From Phycisphaerae bacterium (GTDB lineage Bacteria; Planctomycetota; Phycisphaerae; UBA1845; Fen-1342), in assembly GCA_022842805.1 (NCBI GenBank), contig JALHOX010000078.1:1324-13184 (forward strand): a stretch of 11,861 bases of DNA, given 5' to 3'. The position numbers were made by a program, and so were the translations under genes. Position 1 is the stretch's first letter. The number at the start of each line of letters is the position of its first letter. Below the pieces are notes generated by a model that saw only the letters and a program-made list of their open reading frames with translations, was not told the DNA's origin and did not search any database. Shown here in pieces: positions 1-5,895 of this stretch.

Positions 1-30
1 ATTCGTGCGGCGGCGCCAAAAGGAAGCCCG

Positions 31-609
31 ATGGCTCTTTCAGATGCCGTTCAGGTCGTCCCTCCTCCTGATCCCAATCTTGCCGAAACAACCACATCCG
101 CCGGGCTGCTGCGTCCGCTGGCCCATTTGCTGGACGAATTGGGCCATTTGGTGGCGCGGCTGAGCGATGAGCAGTTCACGCGGCGCGACGCAGGGGGCGT
201 GCGCGGAAGTATCGGCGGACATCTGCGGCATGTGCTCGACCACATCGCCACGCTGGTCGGCGCCGCCGACAGTGCGGACATCTGCTACGACCACCGCGCC
301 CGCGGGACGGCGGTGGAGTCGTCGCGCGCGGCGGCGGCGGAGCGAATCGCCACGCTTGCGACTGGTCTCGCCCGTATCGCGTCGCGAAGCGCGCATGCTC
401 CGCTTCGGCTGAGCGCGCGGCTGACGCCCGACGGGGCGATGGAAAACATGCCCACATCGCTGGCGCGCGAGATCGCGTTTGTGCAGAGCCACACGATCCA
501 CCACAACGCGTTGATCGCGGCTCTGGCGCGAGTGCAGGGGGTGGAGCTCGATGACGATTTCGGCTTCGCGCCGGCGACGCTCGCCTATCAGCGTGCGAGC
601 GGGGAGTAG
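31..609 (+). CDS. DinB-family (four-helix, metal-binding) protein
   Basis: 192 residues, a normal length for the DinB/YfiT-like fold. What I see: a histidine cluster at residues 64-71 (G-G-H-L-R-H-V-L-D-H) in an early helix and a late S-H-T-I-H-H segment with H154, H157 and H158. This one-early, two-late histidine spacing is the usual metal-ligand arrangement of DinB proteins, where the late pair is H-x3-H (here H154 and H158). There is no signal peptide, so it is probably cytoplasmic. Family members include thiol-dependent transferases and many proteins of unknown activity; I cannot assign a substrate. The start is supported by AAGGAA about 6 bases before the ATG. The next + gene begins 105 bases downstream behind its own predicted promoter, so the two are probably transcribed separately. 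Family assignment is from motif pattern and memory only. Confidence 0.8.
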   Translation: MALSDAVQVVPPPDPNLAETTTSAGLLRPLAHLLDELGHLVARLSDEQFTRRDAGGVRGSIGGHLRHVLDHIATLVGAADSADICYDHRARGTAVESSRAAAAERIATLATGLARIASRSAHAPLRLSARLTPDGAMENMPTSLAREIAFVQSHTIHHNALIAALARVQGVELDDDFGFAPATLAYQRASGE

Positions 610-649
610 CGCCCCGGTCCATCGCGCTCGCGCGAAAGCTCAAATCGCA

Positions 650-679
650 TTGACTGCGCCGCCGCCGGGGGGACACAAT
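650..679 (+). promoter_or_regulatory. Predicted sigma70-type promoter for the dockerin-tagged secreted protein
   Basis: TTGACT (650-655) matches the -35 consensus at 5 of 6 positions. An 18-base spacer separates it from CACAAT (674-679), which matches the -10 at 4 of 6. Transcription would start near 686, giving a leader of about 30 bases that contains GGGAG ahead of the ATG at 715. Prediction from sequence only. Confidence 0.4.
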
Positions 680-714
680 GAAATTTCGCCTCCAGCGCGC
701 CGGGAGATCAGCGT

Positions 715-1536
715 ATGCGCTGTCACACTTCGGTCCTTGTGTTCGCCTTGGCCTCGTCGTCTCCGTTGCTCGCGCAGTCCCTGAACATCGCCATCGGCCC
801 GCCGACGATTTCGCCTTCCAGCAGCTACGCCGGCGCGGGGCGGCCCGGCGTTTGGAACGCCATCCAAGCGCTCCACGCCTCGTCGGCCTTCGGCATCGTC
901 GATGTCGACGGCAACGCCACCAGCGTCCGCATTCGCCAGATCGGCGGAATGATCTCGCGCAGCACGAATGACCCGGGCACGAGCGGCGACGACGAGAAGT
1001 TGATGGATCACTGCATGGTGACCACCAACCCGACGCTCGAAACCTGCATCTTCATCGACTTCCTCGAACCCGGCGAATATGAGGCCATCGTCTACGCCAT
1101 GATGCCGGCGCAGCCCGGCGTGCGGGCCTATGTCAGCTCCGACGAAGAGCCCGGCTTTCCGCGCATCATCGTCGGCGGCGCGTGGCCGGGGCAGCACCAG
1201 GAGTTGATCACCTATTCCCGCCATCATTGCATCGTGGGCCCCACCGGCCTGCTGCGGCTGCACTCGGGCATCGTGCCGGGCGATCCGGCGGCGCTCGGCG
1301 CGGCGATGAACGGATTTCAGATTCGCAAGCTGCCCCCGCTGCTGATCGGCGATTTGAATTGCGATGGCGTGGTCAGCGTGGGCGACATCGCGGGCTTTGT
1401 GCTGGCGCTGACCGATGCACCCGGCTATGTGGCGGCCAACCCGGCTTGCAACATCGACCACGCGGACATCAACAACGACGGCGTGGTGAGCGTGGGTGAT
1501 ATTGCGGGTTTTGTGGCGCTGCTGACGGGCGGGTGA
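715..1536 (+). CDS. Secreted protein with C-terminal dockerin-like (GC-type) EF-hand pair
   Basis: 273 residues. Residues 1-22 form a signal peptide (short n-region, hydrophobic core, ending L-L-A-Q-S). Residues 23-205 are an exported domain I cannot assign; the G-V-W-N near residues 45-48 and N-G-F-Q-I near 199-203 recall a beta-rich secreted domain frequent in planctomycetes. Residues 211-273 are a dockerin-type-I-like module: calcium loop 1 has D213, N215, D217, G218 and D224, and loop 2 has D251, N253, D255, G256 and D262. C216 and C245 lie 29 residues apart and may form a disulphide. The protein ends LLTGG. The start has GGGAG eight to nine bases upstream. The module is nearly the same as that on the cytochrome peroxidase encoded at 7080-8576. 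It probably acts outside the cytoplasmic membrane, held by a cohesin-like or surface partner that is not in this window. Confidence 0.85.
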   Translation: MRCHTSVLVFALASSSPLLAQSLNIAIGPPTISPSSSYAGAGRPGVWNAIQALHASSAFGIVDVDGNATSVRIRQIGGMISRSTNDPGTSGDDEKLMDHCMVTTNPTLETCIFIDFLEPGEYEAIVYAMMPAQPGVRAYVSSDEEPGFPRIIVGGAWPGQHQELITYSRHHCIVGPTGLLRLHSGIVPGDPAALGAAMNGFQIRKLPPLLIGDLNCDGVVSVGDIAGFVLALTDAPGYVAANPACNIDHADINNDGVVSVGDIAGFVALLTGG

Positions 1537-1629
1537 TCAGCGCGCACGGCGCCGCCGCCGGCGGGCCTTCGCCGTTTCCGTGAACACACTTCGTCACGGG
1601 CGGTCGTTTTCTCAGCGGCACACGAATTG

Positions 1630-1672
1630 GAGAAAGAGAAACACGGACAAGCGGCGTACCGCTTGTCCGTGT
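1630..1672 (-). terminator. Intrinsic terminator of the lipoprotein pair
   Basis: A perfect inverted repeat: 14 bp stem (1641-1654 with 1659-1672) and a 4-base loop CGTA (1655-1658). Read on the minus strand the stem is followed by a pyrimidine-rich tail (TTTCTCTTTCTCC), as expected for rho-independent termination. It begins 34 bases after the stop codon of the lipoprotein gene ending at 1706. It could also stop transcripts of the convergent + gene ending at 1536, but the + side lacks a T tract. Confidence 0.8.
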
Positions 1673-1705
1673 CACCTGTCTTGCCCTCAGGACTTGCGCG
1701 ACGCG

Positions 1706-2203
1706 TTAGCCGCCAAATCCCGGAAACTGGTTCGGATCGAAGGGCGGAAAGTCGTCGCCGTTCGCGCCCGCCGGGCCGTCGGCGCCCTGCGCGTCGACCG
1801 GGAATTCGAAGTCGATGTCTTCACCCAGGCCGCGCAGTAGGCTTTCAATCGCGTCCTTCACGTCGTCAGAAACAACCACGTCGCCGGGGTTGTCGGCTAG
1901 GGCCTGAATGTCTTCGACGCTGTTGAGGTTGTTGTCGTTGAGGAAGGTCACCACGGCTTCGGCCTGCTCGTCTTCGAGCGACGGCACTTCGAGCCCGAAG
2001 TTATCGATCGCAAAGTCGGTCGCGACCTGAATCTCGTCCGGAGTCAAACTGCTGAGCTGCCCGCCCGCCAGCTTCGCGGCCGCCGTCAAGATGCTCCCGC
2101 CGCCCTGATTCGAGGTGCGGCTCGGGCTGCTGAGGCAGCCGAACTGGGCCAAACCAAAGCCGCAGGCCAGCGCGACGCCCATTCCGATTTTCATCCCACG
2201 CAT
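1706..2203 (-). CDS. Putative lipoprotein, acidic, paralogue of the upstream lipoprotein
   Basis: 165 residues from the ATG at 2203. The frame is open to 2329, but I chose 2203 because GGGAGA lies 7 bases upstream and the signal sequence begins right there; the 42 upstream codons do not look like protein. Residues 4-22 are a hydrophobic export signal ending Q-F-G-C23, a non-ideal lipobox, so lipidation is likely but not certain. The mature part is strongly acidic. L-T-P-D-E-I-Q (54-60) and the following roughly 70 residues resemble residues 117-189 of the neighbouring lipoprotein. The tail (about 139-165) is rich in Gly, Pro, Asp and Phe and ends P-G-F-G-G. I recognise no enzyme motif. Cell-envelope location inferred; function unknown. 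Confidence 0.75.
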   Translation of the reverse strand: MRGMKIGMGVALACGFGLAQFGCLSSPSRTSNQGGGSILTAAAKLAGGQLSSLTPDEIQVATDFAIDNFGLEVPSLEDEQAEAVVTFLNDNNLNSVEDIQALADNPGDVVVSDDVKDAIESLLRGLGEDIDFEFPVDAQGADGPAGANGDDFPPFDPNQFPGFGG

Positions 2204-2264
2204 GCAAATGTCTCCCAGCGGCCGCGGCGAAGCCCAATGCGCGGCGCGTCCCCGTGGGGCCGAA

Positions 2265-2873
2265 TCACGGCAGACGGTCGCGTACGCGTTCGGGGTCGAA
2301 GTCCACGAACAGGTCCTGCAACACGCCATCGGGGATCGTGTCTGGAAGATTGATTACGTTCGAAGGCTCGGCAAGAAACGCCGCCAGCTCGTCCGCGTTA
2401 TCGATGTCCTCGGCCCGAAAAAGATTTACGATGGCCTGTGCGTTCGCGTCGTTGAGCGTGGCGCCCACCTGCGAATCCTCCGCGGTCGCGGCATCGCCAT
2501 AACTCTGCACTTCGTCCGGGGTCAGGTCCGTAAACTGGTCGAGGGTGACCTTGTTAAATGCGGACGTCAGGTCGCCGCCAAACTGGTTGCCCAGCCGCTC
2601 GTCGCGCAGAAACGCGTTGATCGTCGAGTCCGAAAGCCCCTCCAGCCGCAACAGCTCGCGTTGCTCCTGGGGCGACAGATTGGCGTCGCCGACGATTCGG
2701 TTGACGTCGACGAACTCGGTCGGAAAATCGAACCGCGTCGCCTCGGGGCAGCCGCCGATGGAGAGCGCCGCGACCAGCATAATCCCGGCGGCGACAACGA
2801 TTTTGAAGCCACGCGGAGCAGTCTGGTTGGCGAGGTTGTTTCGACCGGTGCGGGGTGACAGATGCGAAACCAA
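2265..2873 (-). CDS. Putative lipoprotein with TTG start, paralogue of the downstream lipoprotein
   Basis: 202 residues, read from a TTG at 2873 that has GGAG six bases upstream; no ATG in frame gives a sensible signal peptide before the lipobox. The signal is a 23-residue basic n-region, a hydrophobic stretch (about 24-38) and I-G-G-C42, a good lipobox. The mature region is acidic and predicted helical. L-S-P-Q-E (66-70) and L-T-P-D-E-V-Q (117-123) may mark two related internal units, and the second aligns with residues 54-124 of the next gene, 61 bases downstream on the same strand. The two genes probably form an operon ending at the terminator near 1640-1672. No known catalytic motif; function unknown. 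Cell-envelope lipoprotein inferred. Confidence 0.75.
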   Translation of the reverse strand: MVSHLSPRTGRNNLANQTAPRGFKIVVAAGIMLVAALSIGGCPEATRFDFPTEFVDVNRIVGDANLSPQEQRELLRLEGLSDSTINAFLRDERLGNQFGGDLTSAFNKVTLDQFTDLTPDEVQSYGDAATAEDSQVGATLNDANAQAIVNLFRAEDIDNADELAAFLAEPSNVINLPDTIPDGVLQDLFVDFDPERVRDRLP

Positions 2874-2952
2874 GACTCACTCCGAGCAATGTTGCGCCCG
2901 CTGCGCGACGCGCCGGACGCCCGGCGAGCCATGCAACGAACATCGCGGCGGA

Positions 2953-2958
2953 ATTGTA
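2953..2958 (-). promoter_or_regulatory. Possible -10 element upstream of the lipoprotein pair
   Basis: On the minus strand this reads TACAAT, 5 of 6 matches to TATAAT, in an otherwise GC-rich gap between the Nudix gene and the lipoprotein gene. A start near 2946 would leave a leader of about 73 bases. I see no good -35 hexamer at the right distance, so this is weak. Confidence 0.25.
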
Positions 2959-3037
2959 CAACGCCGGGCAACGGCAGCCAGCAGGGGGCGATGGATCGCG
3001 ATAGGGGGAAGCGAACCCGCAGCGGAACGAGCGGGCG

Positions 3038-3457
3038 TTATCCGTTCTCGTTCGTCGCAGAATCGAGCAACGCCGCCAGGATCGGCGAATTCGCCGCCGG
3101 CATATCGAGTGTGCGGAGCTCGTCGTCGCTCACCCAGCGAACCTCGGCGCTGCCGATCGCGCTCGCCCGGCCGGCCGCGGCCTCGCAGCGAACCGGGATC
3201 ACGGTGACGTGTCGCTCGGGATAGTCGAACTCGACCGCAGGCAGGCGGCTGCGCGCCGCGGCGTGAAGCCCGCACTCCTCCAGCAACTCGCGCACCGCCG
3301 CCTGTTCCGGCGTTTCGTTCGCCTCGATCTTGCCGCCGGGAAACTCCCACAGCCCGCCAAGGTGTGCATGGTCGTGCCGACGAGCGACGAGCCAGCGTGC
3401 GTCGCGGCGCACGATGGCGATTGCGACGAGGAGTGTCTTGCGGGAAGAAGCGGACAT
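3038..3457 (-). CDS. mutT: MutT-like Nudix (deoxy)nucleoside triphosphate pyrophosphohydrolase
   Basis: 139 residues, close to the usual MutT length. A complete Nudix box (G-x5-E-x7-R-E-U-x-E-E-x-G-U) occupies residues 42-64, with G42, E48, R56, E57, E60, E61 and G63 all present, so the metal and pyrophosphate site is intact. The preceding L-W-E-F-P-G-G and the C-terminal P-A-A-N-S-P-I-L are typical of the MutT branch, which hydrolyses oxidised purine nucleotides such as 8-oxo-dGTP in the cytoplasm to sanitise the nucleotide pool. Exact substrate is inferred. An in-frame stop lies six codons upstream of the ATG, so this ATG is the only reasonable start, although the Shine-Dalgarno is poor. 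The two lipoprotein genes follow on the same strand after 164 bases and are probably a separate unit. Confidence 0.85.
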   Translation of the reverse strand: MSASSRKTLLVAIAIVRRDARWLVARRHDHAHLGGLWEFPGGKIEANETPEQAAVRELLEECGLHAAARSRLPAVEFDYPERHVTVIPVRCEAAAGRASAIGSAEVRWVSDDELRTLDMPAANSPILAALLDSATNENG

Positions 3458-3637
3458 CGTGAGGGGTCCAATCTAACGGCGGGCCGGACGGATTGCGCCT
3501 GGGAAATCGGAAATTCGAAGTCGCCGACCGGGAGCGGTTACGGACATTCGCGACCCGCCACAGGTAAAATCATAAACCATTATGGACAAATAGTTTAAGA
3601 ATAATATCCGAAGCCCGACGTTTTGCCCATGCGCCGA

Positions 3638-3666
3638 TAGACACCCCCGAACGATTCAGGTATCAT
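3638..3666 (+). promoter_or_regulatory. Strong sigma70-like promoter of the predicted small RNA / leader
   Basis: TAGACA (3638-3643) and TATCAT (3661-3666) each match consensus at 5 of 6 positions and are separated by exactly 17 bases. Predicted start is around 3673-3675. An AT-rich tract lies further upstream (about 3565-3608). This is the best promoter match I found in the window, and the first annotated + start codon is more than 150 bases downstream, beyond a terminator. Confidence 0.6.
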
Positions 3667-3730
3667 TTGGCTTGATCATCGAGGTCGACACCGGGGTGTG
3701 GATGTCGACGCTCACAGCTTGTGTTTGAAC

Positions 3731-3748
3731 GGCTGTTCTAGCCGTGGC
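3731..3748 (+). repeat. Palindromic repeat GGCT-N5-AGCCGTGGC, copy 1
   Basis: GGCT, five variable bases (GTTCT), then AGCCGTGGC. The same fixed positions recur at 4851-4868 and 4884-4901. This copy forms the middle hairpin of the predicted small RNA. Confidence 0.55.
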
Positions 3749-3750
3749 GC

Positions 3751-3794
3751 ACTTCCGGGACTGACCGAAGGGTCCGGTCCCGGAAGTTTTTTTT
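3751..3794 (+). terminator. Strong rho-independent terminator
   Basis: A perfect 11-bp stem (3751-3761, ACTTCCGGGAC, with 3777-3787) encloses a short inner stem GACC/GGTC (3763-3766 with 3771-3774) capped by GAAG, and is followed by eight consecutive T (3787-3794). The T tract lies only on the + strand side, fixing the direction. It sits 36 bases before the PyrK-like start codon. Confidence 0.9.
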
Positions 3795-3830
3795 GCCAGC
3801 CGCGCCATCACCCGTCACACTCCGCTGATC

Positions 3831-4832
3831 ATGGCGACCAACATCAGCAACAACCCTTCGCGAGCCCTGCACGATGGCGGCCAGCCGTCACGCGTCGTCG
3901 CTTCCGTTCGCGTCCTCGACGTGCGAAAGCCCTGTCGCGAGCACGTTTGGGTCGAATTCGATGCTCGATCCCTGCCGGCGTCCGAGCCGGGACAGTTCCT
4001 GCAAGTCGTCTGTGCCCCCGATGCGGCGATTCCCGATCACGCGGTCGATTGGACCGAGGGCAGGCTGCCGCAGCTTTCCGGCGTCGATTGGCAGGGCCGC
4101 ACGCCGCAGGTCCGACGGCCATTCAGCATCGCTGATCGCTGGACGGCTGCCGACGGCGGCGATCGGGCCGCGATCATCTCGCGCGCGATCGGCCCGGGCA
4201 CGCGCTGGCTGGACAATCTGCAACCCGGTGCAATGCTCTCCATCACGGGCCCGCTAGGGGTCGGCTTCGCCATTCCGCCGATCGGGCGGCCGCTGGTGCT
4301 GATCGGCGGCGGGGTGGGTATTCCGCCGTTTTTGTATCTCGCCCGGCGGCTTCTGGAGCTTGGCCATCGCGATCTGACACTGATCTTCGGCGTGCAGTCG
4401 CGCGATTTGATGCCGATCGAGGTTGTCGCCAGCCCGGCCCCGGACGGCGCGGCGAGCGCTTGTCTGCGCTTGCCCAGCGGTGACGCGCCGCCGGCGATTG
4501 TCACCACCGACGACGGCTCGCTTGGCCTGCGCGGCCGCGTCACCGACGCGCTGGCGGCGTGGCTGAAACAGCGCGGGGAATCGGGCCGAGCCGCGCTGGT
4601 TTATGCCTGCGGCCCCGAGCCGATGTTGCACGCCGTCGCCCGGCAGACGCGGGCTGAGTCGCTCGAGTGCCAGCTTTGCATCGAGCGGCTCATGGGCTGT
4701 GGGCTGGGCACCTGTCTTTCCTGCATCGTCCAGACGCCCTGCGCGCGCTCCGCCGCCGGTTGGCGCTGGACGCTGTCCTGTTCGAGCGGTCCGGTGTTTG
4801 ATCGCGATGCGCTGATCGAGTTTGCCCACTAA
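3831..4832 (+). CDS. pyrK: PyrK-type dihydroorotate dehydrogenase electron-transfer subunit (FAD/NAD, 2Fe-2S)
   Basis: 333 residues, longer than typical PyrK (about 250-280) because of a 20-residue N-terminal tail and insertions near residues 65-90 and 200-225. Domain order fits the ferredoxin-reductase family: an FAD-binding barrel with R-R-P-F-S-I (95-100), a nucleotide-binding half with G-G-G-V-G-I-P-P (159-166) and C-G-P-E-P-M (260-265), and a C-terminal iron-sulphur segment with C290, C295, C298 and C317 (C-x4-C-x2-C-x18-C), then S-G-P-V-F. In class 1B dihydroorotate dehydrogenases this subunit passes electrons from the flavin of PyrD to NAD+ during pyrimidine synthesis. No pyrD is adjacent, so the partner must be elsewhere, or it is a related electron carrier. 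No Shine-Dalgarno is visible before the ATG; an intrinsic terminator lies 36 bases upstream, so attenuation or a leaderless start from a weak TTGCCA/CACACT promoter is conceivable. Confidence 0.82.
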   Translation: MATNISNNPSRALHDGGQPSRVVASVRVLDVRKPCREHVWVEFDARSLPASEPGQFLQVVCAPDAAIPDHAVDWTEGRLPQLSGVDWQGRTPQVRRPFSIADRWTAADGGDRAAIISRAIGPGTRWLDNLQPGAMLSITGPLGVGFAIPPIGRPLVLIGGGVGIPPFLYLARRLLELGHRDLTLIFGVQSRDLMPIEVVASPAPDGAASACLRLPSGDAPPAIVTTDDGSLGLRGRVTDALAAWLKQRGESGRAALVYACGPEPMLHAVARQTRAESLECQLCIERLMGCGLGTCLSCIVQTPCARSAAGWRWTLSCSSGPVFDRDALIEFAH

Positions 4833-4845
4833 CGACCGCGGCGGC

Positions 4846-4868
4846 GCCACGGCTCACTGAGCCGTGGC
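4846..4868 (+). repeat. Perfect palindrome after the PyrK-like gene; repeat copy 2
   Basis: A 10-bp perfect stem (GCCACGGCTC, 4846-4855, with 4859-4868) and a 3-base loop, 13 bases after the stop codon. It contains GGCT-N5-AGCCGTGGC (4851-4868). It could act as a 3' hairpin for the upstream transcript, but no T tract follows on either strand, so I do not call it an intrinsic terminator. Confidence 0.6.
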
Positions 4869-4883
4869 ACCAGATTGCGCGAT

Positions 4884-4901
4884 GGCTTACAAAGCCGTGG
4901 C
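4884..4901 (+). repeat. Palindromic repeat GGCT-N5-AGCCGTGGC, copy 3
   Basis: GGCT, TACAA, AGCCGTGGC. It lies exactly 33 bases after the preceding copy, in the same orientation. Only the inner 5 bp (GGCTT/AAGCC) pair, so this copy is more decayed as a hairpin while the right-hand arm is fully conserved. Confidence 0.5.
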
Positions 4902-4926
4902 ATGACGGCGCGTGACGTGCAATAAT
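4897..4926 (+). promoter_or_regulatory. Possible promoter for the PhnD-like lipoprotein gene
   Basis: AATAAT (4921-4926, 5 of 6 to the -10) is preceded by TGC, an extended -10 feature. GTGGCA (4897-4902, 4 of 6 to the -35) is 18 bases upstream and is part of the right arm of the palindromic repeat. A start near 4933 would give a leader of about 15 bases containing AAGGAG. Confidence 0.35.
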
Positions 4927-4947
4927 CGGGGTTGAAGGAGTGCTGCC

Positions 4948-5895
4948 ATGAAACTTCGCCGGGCATTCATCGCGTCGTGCTGCGCGGCCTTGTTGCCACT
5001 GCTGTCGGGGTGTCGCAGCGGTGGGATTCCCCTGCTGAACTTCATCCCGCTCGCCAAGCCGGTCGGCATGCTGCTGGTGACCGACACACCGCTCGAATCG
5101 GCCGACGCGCTGATCCGCCACGAACCGTTTCGCAAGGCGTTTTCGACCGAGCTCAAGCGTGAGGTGCACCTGGAGCTCGCGCTGCCGCTGTTGCTGGAGC
5201 CGCAACTGGGCGTCGGCTGGCAGCAGTTCGCGCTCGTTTCGCCGGCGCAGTACGCGGCTCTTTCCAAGCCGGCCGATTTCTCGGTCGTCGCCATCGCAGG
5301 CGAATCGGCCGACGCCGCCTCAAGAACGGCCAAGATCGTGGTGCGGGCTGATTCGGAGCTGCAGAGCATCTCGCAATTGCGCGACAAGGTGGTCGCCTTC
5401 GGCCCCGCAGAAGATTCCCGCACCTTTTTCGCGGCGATGGTGCTCCTCGAGAGCGAGGGCGTGTCGCGGAATCAACTGAAGCGGCAGATCATCCCCGTGC
5501 CCGGCTCGCTCCTGCACCTGGGCAAGCCCGAGGAAATCGCCCGCTCGGTCGCATCCGGCAGCGCCGCCGCCGGCGTACTCGACGATTCCTATTGGCGGCG
5601 TCTGCCCGAGCGCGGCGTGGGGGACGAACTCGCTCGAGCGAGCTTCCGCGTGATCGGCGAGACGATGGCTCTGCCCGATCGCGTGGTTCTCGGTTCGCCC
5701 AAGGTTGATGCGGAGACGGTGCAAAAGACCAAAGACTTCCTCTTCGCCGCCGGCAAAAAGCACGGTTCCGCCTTGGCCGAAATCCGACTCGGCGGCTATG
5801 CCCCTGCGACTGACGCCGATGTGGAGAACATGCGGCGGCTGGCCAGTGTTCAGGGGCTGTTCCCCTCAAAGCCGAAGCCCGCGAGCGAGGAATAG
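4948..5895 (+). CDS. PhnD-like phosphate/phosphonate-type substrate-binding lipoprotein
   Basis: 315 residues. Signal peptide with basic start (K-L-R-R), hydrophobic core and lipobox L-S-G-C22, so predicted lipid-anchored facing the periplasm. The rest has the two-lobed periplasmic-binding-protein pattern of the PhnD/transferrin-like family: an early strand with T45-D46, the segment V-V-R-A-D-S (131-136) leading to S-I-S-Q-L-R-D-K-V-V-A-F-G (140-152), then S157-R-T-F-F, and a late A-G-V-L-D-D-S-Y-W (208-216). In transporters such proteins deliver phosphonate, phosphite or similar ligands to an ABC permease; others are sensor inputs. No permease or ATPase gene is adjacent, so the ligand and role are open. 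The start is clear: AAGGAG seven bases before the ATG. Length is in the normal range. Confidence 0.75.
   Translation: MKLRRAFIASCCAALLPLLSGCRSGGIPLLNFIPLAKPVGMLLVTDTPLESADALIRHEPFRKAFSTELKREVHLELALPLLLEPQLGVGWQQFALVSPAQYAALSKPADFSVVAIAGESADAASRTAKIVVRADSELQSISQLRDKVVAFGPAEDSRTFFAAMVLLESEGVSRNQLKRQIIPVPGSLLHLGKPEEIARSVASGSAAAGVLDDSYWRRLPERGVGDELARASFRVIGETMALPDRVVLGSPKVDAETVQKTKDFLFAAGKKHGSALAEIRLGGYAPATDADVENMRRLASVQGLFPSKPKPASEE

Larger units (their letters stand above)
3673..3794 (+). ncRNA. Predicted structured small RNA or attenuated 5' leader
   Basis: A compact transcript unit: promoter ending at 3666, then three consecutive hairpins, then a terminator. Hairpin 1 pairs GTCGACA (3684-3690) with TGTCGAC (3703-3709), extendable by GAG/CTC past one bulged base. 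Hairpin 2 pairs ACGGCT (3729-3734) with AGCCGT (3740-3745) around a 5-base loop. Hairpin 3 is the terminator. No + strand protein gene ends nearby (the nearest upstream + gene ends at 1536), so the terminator must serve an RNA that begins in this gap. Two readings are possible: a stand-alone regulatory RNA of about 120 nt, or an attenuator/riboswitch leader for the PyrK-like gene whose ATG is 36 bases after the T tract. I do not recognise it as 6S, SRP, tmRNA, RNase P or a known riboswitch, and I see no clear antiterminator, which slightly favours a stand-alone RNA. Confidence 0.5.
3458..3830. other. Divergent intergenic region holding promoter, structured RNA and terminator
   Basis: 373 bases between the Nudix gene (minus) and the PyrK-like gene (plus). 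From about 3565 to 3608 it is strikingly AT-rich compared with the rest of the window, fitting a divergent promoter region; TATGAT and CATAAT strings on the minus strand could serve the Nudix gene, but no convincing -35 accompanies them. From 3638 onward it contains the + strand promoter, hairpins and terminator described separately. Confidence 0.6.

Noticed and set aside
640..1461. A 273-codon minus frame opposite the dockerin-tagged secreted protein
   Set aside because: It is Arg/Ala/His-rich and mirrors the + gene, which has a promoter, ribosome-binding site, signal peptide and recognisable C-terminal module.
1537..1590. Possible + strand terminator after the dockerin-tagged gene
   Set aside because: The CG-rich sequence can fold in several ways (for example ACGGCG with CGCCGT), but there is only a three-base T run, so it is too weak to call.
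2115..2858. A 247-codon + frame opposite the lipoprotein pair
   Set aside because: No signal or domain; the minus genes have lipoboxes, ribosome-binding sites and mutual similarity.
3697..3705. DnaA-box-like TGTGGATGT
   Set aside because: Seven of nine matches to TGTGGATAA, isolated, and inside the structured RNA. A single weak box does not make an origin.
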